A stretch of DNA of 64,000 nt from contig NC_061790.1 of the NCBI RefSeq assembly GCF_022458985.1, positions 13,682,397-13,746,396 on the forward strand, written 5' to 3'. Under the pieces are notes generated by a model. That model was not told where the DNA came from, ran no database searches, and was given only the letters and a program-made list of their open reading frames with translations. A program made the translations under genes and the position numbers. The stretch is from Mugil cephalus. Taxonomy: Eukaryota; Chordata; Actinopteri; Mugiliformes; Mugilidae. Shown piece by piece: positions 58,589 to 64,000 of the stretch (position 1 is the stretch's first letter; the number at the start of each line of letters is the position of its first letter).

Positions 58589-61267
58589 ATGAGCACCAAG
58601 AGAAAGGCAGAGAGTCACTCAAGGGCAGTGAACCGACCACGCATCATGAAGTCTGGAAATGCCCGAGCCGACTCTGAGAGAGACTCCGGATTCTCAGGTC
58701 AGCCACAGTCTTGCTGCAGCGTTATGGTGTCACTAAACTGAACCTCCGTTAACTAATCTCTTTTGTCTGCCCTGTAGATGCAAGCTCAGAGCACATGAGC
58801 ACTATGGACACCACAGACTCTGAGGATTCACCCCACCCTGTTGTGCGGAAGGGGCCAAAGACCTCGGGCTCGGGCCCCCAGCCTTCTCCACTGGCTGTTG
58901 TGGGAGGCTCCTACTCCAGCCTGTCTCCCATGATCATCATGAACAACGTTGTGCTCAAGCAGGTAATACAGGAAAACCGCAGCTCCGAAACATAATACCC
59001 CAGCTTATAGAATTATGCATCTGCAGGAGTTACTTCTGCGCTTCAGTTTAAGTTTAATTTTAAAAAATAAATAAATACAGTGTTTAATGCAACATGTGCT
59101 TGTAAGTGTTCTGTGGTCAGCCAGAGTCAGAACACAAGAGGACAAATGTGACCTAACTTTACTACTGATCATTTACATGGCCTGAAAATCATGAGTCATG
59201 TTTACTAAATTCTAGCTGTTTATATGACAAAGATTTTGACCACAGGTAGTTGGTCGAGTAGCTCAGATTTGTTGAACTTTAAATTATTTATACTCAGCGT
59301 TGTAGGTCATTTCCGAACTTCCATCAAAAGACCGAAAGTGCACATACTGTATCTATTCACAAGAAACTGCACGGGATGTCTAAGGGAAACTTTATTTGTT
59401 GACTGTGTACGGCAATCCAGTGTAATCCTGAGGGTTAACAGTGAAATGTATGCAACACCACCACAGTCTCTGCTCACAAACAGAGTGACTTGTGACAGCT
59501 GTCTCATGAGTAGATCCAGCATGGGGTGGATGTATAGCCAATAGACCAGTAACTTATCCCAGTCTATTAAGAGGACTGCTTGTCATCAACCTTAGAAGCC
59601 TTGCATGATTTGTATTAGGGCTGAATGATATATCGTTATCGTATCTATAACTCGATATGAACATTCAAGAAATAAATAACAGAAAAAGCAACGATATAGA
59701 CGATATAGGTTTACCCTCCCTGCGCTTTCCCTGCATGTACAGCTCTGGCAGTCACAACAAACATCATTTTTACGATTGTCCTTGAATGCACCGCTAAGGC
59801 CAGCCAACCACAAACCTTATTTCATGCTTGCTGTGATCGACAACCGAAGCTAACCAATGACAAACATACGAGGGCGGGAGTGAGACCGACGCACCCACAC
59901 ACTACAGACACAGCGGTGAAATTAAAAAGAAAGAAAAAAAAATTTAAGAAAATGTGGGCGGTGGCGGTGCAGAATCTCACTGGGTGCCAAAACATAAATC
60001 ATCCTCCATTATTTGGAGGTATTTTGGATTCAAAAGAGACGATGTTAACCGCAGTGAGGTGTTGTGCAGGTCGTGCTTAGCAAAAATTGTGGCAGAGCAA
60101 GGTAGCACAACAAACACGTTTCATCACCTGAAACAACACATTCGCTAATGTGTGTACATAATTTATTTATTCATAATTAATGTTAATGTTATGTTAATGC
60201 AATTTTGTATTATGATGTTTTTATTTTTCTGAAAAATGCTTGATTTTCACCGAACCCATAGTCGTATCGTGTCGATATCGAGATATCTGGCATGAATATC
60301 GAGATATGTAGTTTGTATGGTCCCAACCTGTTTTTAAACGCTCTCCATTTTGCTTTTCTAGCCTGGAGATAACGCTCCTGCCCTGAAGCCTTGGGGGTTC
60401 AGTCCTACAGTGGAGGTGGTACAGCCTGTGGTTCAGCAGCCTCAGGTGGTCTTTCTCCAGCCTGTCGTCTCTCGTCAAGCTTCCCCTGCCTCCAAAGAGG
60501 CCACCTCGAGGCACAAGCGCCCAAAGAAGTATCTTCCAATCCTGAAATCCTACCCCAAGATCGCCCCACATCCGGGAGACGTATCCAGTTCCTCGGGGAG
60601 AGGCACAGCTTCCTCGTGTTCCTCCTCCTCTTCTTCATCGTCCTCTTCTTTTTCAGGATCAGAGAGGTGTAGTACTTCGACCTCCAGCCATCGGGAACAC
60701 TGTCAGAAGGACAAGCCGCAGAGGGCTCTGTGTAGTAGCGCTAGTAACTCTGGCTCAGCCACTCCCAGTCTTCCTTCTACGCCCAGCAGCATGTCTCCAC
60801 TGCTCCAGAGCCACCTTTCCCTCCCCACAACAGAAGCCAGCAGTAGTCCTTCCAGGGACAGGCCTTCATCGGTTGTCAGCCAGTCAGAGTTTATGACCTC
60901 CCTGTCTTTCACTAATGCCACTGACTCTAAAAACAACACACTCCCTGTTGCCCTGGCAGAAACCCCGGAGGACATCTCACTAGGAGAATGTAACCTCAAC
61001 GTCGGCGAGTCTGATTCAAAGAGGAAGCGCTTCTGCAACACTTACAACATCCTGAGCAAATCTGGCCTGCTAGACATCACACTCCGCACCAAGGAGCTCC
61101 TCAGGCAGAACCGGCGCACCCAGAGCGACCTGGACCGCCTGAAAGAACACACAGACCTCTTCCTCCAAGCTCTGCAGAGCGGCGACACCAGCATCCTTAT
61201 CAAGTTGCAGACCAGTCTTCAGGAGGAAGAGGACAGAGCATTTCAGACCACCTCAAAAGCAGATTAG
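58589..61267 (+). CDS. cipc: CLOCK-interacting pacemaker (CIPC, KIAA1737 family)
   Basis: Three coding exons: 58589-58697, 58778-58962 and 60362-61267, in phase, giving 399 aa, equal to the recalled human length. Recognisable blocks in order are ADSERDSGFSDASSEHMST (human DKDSGFSDGSSE), SLSPMIIMNNVVLKQ (human TLSPMVVMKNVLVKQ) and KKYLPILKSYPKIAPHPG, which is almost identical in human. A Ser-rich disordered middle follows, then a C-terminal helix/coiled coil (SKSGLLDITLRTKELLRQNR, SDLDRLKEHTDLFLQAL). CIPC binds CLOCK and represses CLOCK-BMAL1 transcription as part of the circadian feedback system; it acts in the nucleus. The coiled coil is the CLOCK-binding part by analogy. The last intron carries a transposon remnant. 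A 5' non-coding exon probably lies near 57.8 kb, since the ATG sits 28 codons into open but unremarkable sequence with no promoter beside it. Confidence 0.95.
59616..60330 (+). mobile_element. Deleted hAT-superfamily DNA transposon remnant in the cipc intron
   Basis: The left end reads TAGGGCTGAATGATATATCG, the GGGCTG-ATATATCG start typical of many fish hAT elements. The right end keeps GTCGATATCGAGATATCTGG and ATATCGAGATATG but lacks a clean inverted terminus. Between them, 59954-60148 encodes a BED-type zinc finger (WRYFGFKRDD, VLCRSCLAKI, NTFHHLKQH with the Cys2-His pattern), the N-terminal DNA-binding domain of hAT transposases. The frame stops right after the finger. The catalytic core and dimerisation region are absent, so this is an internally deleted, non-autonomous copy. 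It is oriented with cipc and lies wholly in the intron. Confidence 0.75.
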
Positions 61268-63185
61268 GCCTAGACTAGTATTAAACTGTAATCCTTTAGA
61301 GCACGATGTAAAGACAGGCCAGGGTGTGGTGGATAGCAAGCGTGAGGACAGATGGACCGAAAGTAACGTGCTCCACTATACCCATCCACCCCCAGACTCT
61401 CAGACAGACAGTGCTCTGTGACCTACATTTTGGCTGCTGGCTGCCTTAGGGCCCTGACACACCAAGCCAACCTAAAAAAAACGAGTCCAGACTTTTTGTT
61501 GCCTTGTGTCTTGTGTTAAAACTTTCCATTGAACTCACAATAACACTGAAGGTGTTGGCCAGTTGACCAACATGCACATTTGTTCTGCACCTGTGTAAGA
61601 GGAAATGTTTTAGATTTGTACATTTGTATTTGTAATTAAGAAAAAAGTATGGAAAGGAAGAAAAACAAAGACAGCTTTTTATGCAAAGCATCTGTGAAAA
61701 TAGTTCCATTGTGTGCTCAGATTATGAAGTGTCAGACCTAGGTGAAAAACATGTCCAACATTTGCCCTAAGAGTTGATGAGTGCCATGAATGAAGGCCAC
61801 TAAGTTAAACGCGCTGCCCAGTGAACTGACGTTGGCTTGGTGCGTCTGGGACCAAATAAGAGCAGAACCAAAGCTCACTGTTCTATTACACCGATCTTTG
61901 ACTGAATTCAACTCCGTGCTGCACAAAAAACCTTTTGCTCATTCGCTTTTGTTCTGAGCGATTCGAATCCAAGGCAGCTTTAAAGAAATGTAATGCACAA
62001 CAGATGCGAAGTGTCTCATATTAATTTGAGACTTTAAGCCTCAGCAGCACATTTGAATCTAAACGAGAATTTGGTATTTATAATAACGGGATGCCTTGTT
62101 ACACAGACTGAAACAGGTTGACATTTCTGTTTTTTTTGTAGCAGTTATATCATTATCGATAGTTGCTTTTTTTTCCCCAGTGCTTCAGACAGCTAGTCAA
62201 CAAATCTGTTGACCTCATGTAGCCGTTACATTTAAGTCAAATTGGACAAACTGAAGGAGATGTTCTCACGTCACACCGAATGTTTCCAGAGCCTCTTGCT
62301 ACTCGGCATCCACAAATAGAAAAACATGTGCCTAAAGTGTCTTTTCCATTCCTGCTGCATTTCTAACTTGATTTGAAAGGCACGGCCCTTGGACGGGTCG
62401 AGCTTCAGCGTTCCCATCATGTTGATGGCAGATGGTCCTGTGCAGACTGGCTGGGAGAAAAGCTCTTTAGATGCTTCCCTGGTAACATCCCATCGTAAAG
62501 ATTGACTCTTGTAGTGAAAGCATTACTATCAGCGACTTGTGTATCAATCATGTCATTTGTTTGTTTGCGTTTTAATATACATGTGGGTGTAATTTAACGT
62601 GGCTATGTTGTCTGACTTCAAGTGCAGACGTTTTGCTGTTAGAAGTTTCTTTATTTCACATCAAACATACATCGTGTAAACTGTTAAATGTCAAGTCAGG
62701 CTTTTTTATGAAGTCAGTGTGCATCGGCTTTGGGCCTCTCATGTCCAGACTTTTTTTTTTTTTTTTTGTATATTACAACGTCTAGATTAAGTTCTTTTGT
62801 TGGGTTCACATGCTTTATTGTTAAATTTTCATATGTGTGTACATTTTGGCCTTAAAATCCAAGCTCAGTGCATGTCACAACTTTGTAGTACAATAACCTA
62901 AACATAGCTCTGAAGCAATTTGTGGACAGAATTTACTGGCAGCTGTGGTACTGAGCATTATGAGTCATCATAAGCACATTAACAGTGCCCCAAACCATGC
63001 ATAATTACATGATTTGTTTTTTATTACTGTTTTCTTGATATTAAACATGTTTTTGCATTGTCTTTATATGAAACTATGTGGTGATGTTAAATGTCATGGT
63101 TATGTACTTGCTGTGCTTACGTTGGCTTAAAATGGCTTAAAATGGCTCATGACAAGTAATAAATATATCACTTTCTGTCTAAGCC
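61268..63185 (+). other. cipc: cipc 3' untranslated region (inferred)
   Basis: Roughly 1.9 kb from the stop to the AATAAA at 63158-63163 without coding exons on either strand. It contains a T run at 62751-62767. CIPC has a long 3' UTR in other vertebrates, which fits. Confidence 0.5.
63158..63163 (+). terminator. cipc: cipc polyadenylation signal
   Basis: AATAAA about 1.9 kb after the stop codon. Its position relative to the last exon suits a terminal signal; no clear competing AATAAA was noted closer. Confidence 0.5.
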
Positions 63186-64000
63186 CACATTCATTGAAAC
63201 ATAAACACAGTTGTTTAAAAAGAACTTGTAATGATAATGTTCGTCTCTGTCTGATAAACAAAAGTTCAGACGTTTGAATTGGGAATTAATTGTGGGTTTT
63301 CTGAAATCCAACTGTGGTTGCATATCCAGAGTAAGGACTTAATCCTTTTGGGGGTTTTTTTTGTTAACAGACTGACATGTCAACAGTTTTGTCCTCACTC
63401 AGAGTGGTTATATGACTGTAAGTGAATAGGTTAGTTTGAGCTTTCAGACTCAAATGTAATGTGAGTCTATGGTTTCAGTCTCTCTGGCTGATAGTTTGAG
63501 GTCATTCTTCTCACTGCAGTGAAACAGCCTGATATCGCTGTGCTTGTTGTTATATAACCGCCCACAAACCACCATCTCTTCTTCTTTTCTAACTTCTGAT
63601 GAGCTTAACATTTTGAAATTTGTTTGTGGTGCAGACGCTTTTCCTGTACATTAACTCCTCAGCACGTTGTAAATCAATCTGCTTGTTCCCACTTCCTTAT
63701 ACCGTCCTCGACTACTGTCCCCACCCCCCCACTTTTTGGTGGTTCTGGGATCCATCTGATCTTGGCTTGGTTTGAAAGTTATTCTCTCTCCAAATGAATC
63801 CTGACTTTTTTATCTACTCTCCTTTGATCTTAAGTCTTTGCTCTTTTGAAGAACTTGGTCGTGGCTGAACTGGATCTGTTTGACAAGATGTTGAGACACT
63901 GTTTTGCACTAAACGAGTTGATGTAATATATTATAAATCTAGCAGATGTTCAGAAGGCCCACAATTCATTAGTGAATACCCTCTGGTATTCGTGTGTGAA
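63186..64000. other. Sequence beyond cipc
   Basis: No gene, RNA or mobile element was recognised in the last 0.8 kb. A C run lies at 63720-63730. The cipc transcript could extend into it if the signal at 63158 is not used. Confidence 0.4.

Noticed and set aside
60703-61041. 112-codon minus-strand open frame
   Set aside because: Antisense to the large last exon of cipc.
1-64000. CRISPR arrays, operons, tRNA or rRNA genes, LTR or virus-derived elements
   Set aside because: None was recognised. The direct repeats present are microsatellites, MITE copies and one partial gene duplication, and no virus-like coding region or paired long terminal repeat was seen.

Overview
The window is vertebrate, and almost certainly teleost, nuclear DNA. 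Genes are spliced with GT-AG introns and are compact. CA, ATT and TATC microsatellites are common, and remnants of fish-type DNA transposons and a LINE tail are present. The proteins match vertebrate families end to end. Compact introns suggest a percomorph-like fish, but the species cannot be read from the window. All identifications rest on recalled family sequences; no search was run.

Six protein-coding genes are supported. From left to right they are otx2 (minus, coding 7430-9017), naa30 (plus, 24694-27391), armh4 (minus, 33522-38041), actr10 (plus, 40302-46892), pgf of the VEGF family (plus, 51218-56155) and cipc (plus, 58589-61267). Each could be assembled with consistent splice phases. 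The models give 294, 396, 587, 417, 161 and 399 codons; actr10 and cipc equal the recalled human lengths (417 and 399).

Layout: 1-6.6 kb is gene-free DNA 3' of otx2 with several conserved-looking blocks. Otx2 follows with its 3' UTR and a probable non-coding first exon near 10.45 kb. About 14 kb of gene-free DNA (10.5-24.4 kb) follows, rich in homeodomain-type and OTX-type (GGATTA) sites, and is the likely regulatory landscape of otx2. Naa30 has a long 3' UTR that meets the 3' UTR of armh4 tail to tail near 31.3 kb. Armh4 and actr10 are divergent. Between actr10 and pgf lie two related transposon remnants. Cipc carries a hAT-transposon remnant in its last intron.

The order otx2-naa30-armh4-actr10 and the relative strands match human 14q22-q23, but TMEM260, EXOC5, AP5M1 and SLC35F4 are absent from the intervals where human has them. 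Pgf and cipc (human 14q24) follow directly. This fits a rearranged, gene-depleted block such as one copy left after the teleost genome duplication. The genes are not an operon or pathway: otx2 is a head and eye transcription factor, naa30 the NatC catalytic subunit, armh4 a membrane glycoprotein, actr10 a dynactin subunit, pgf an angiogenic ligand and cipc a circadian repressor.

I found no undescribed biological system. The points most worth a second look are unusual residues in the OTX2 homeodomain and in the NAA30 acetyl-CoA loop, a decayed local copy of actr10 exon 5, a pgf splice donor that contains a stop codon, and the otx2 non-coding blocks.
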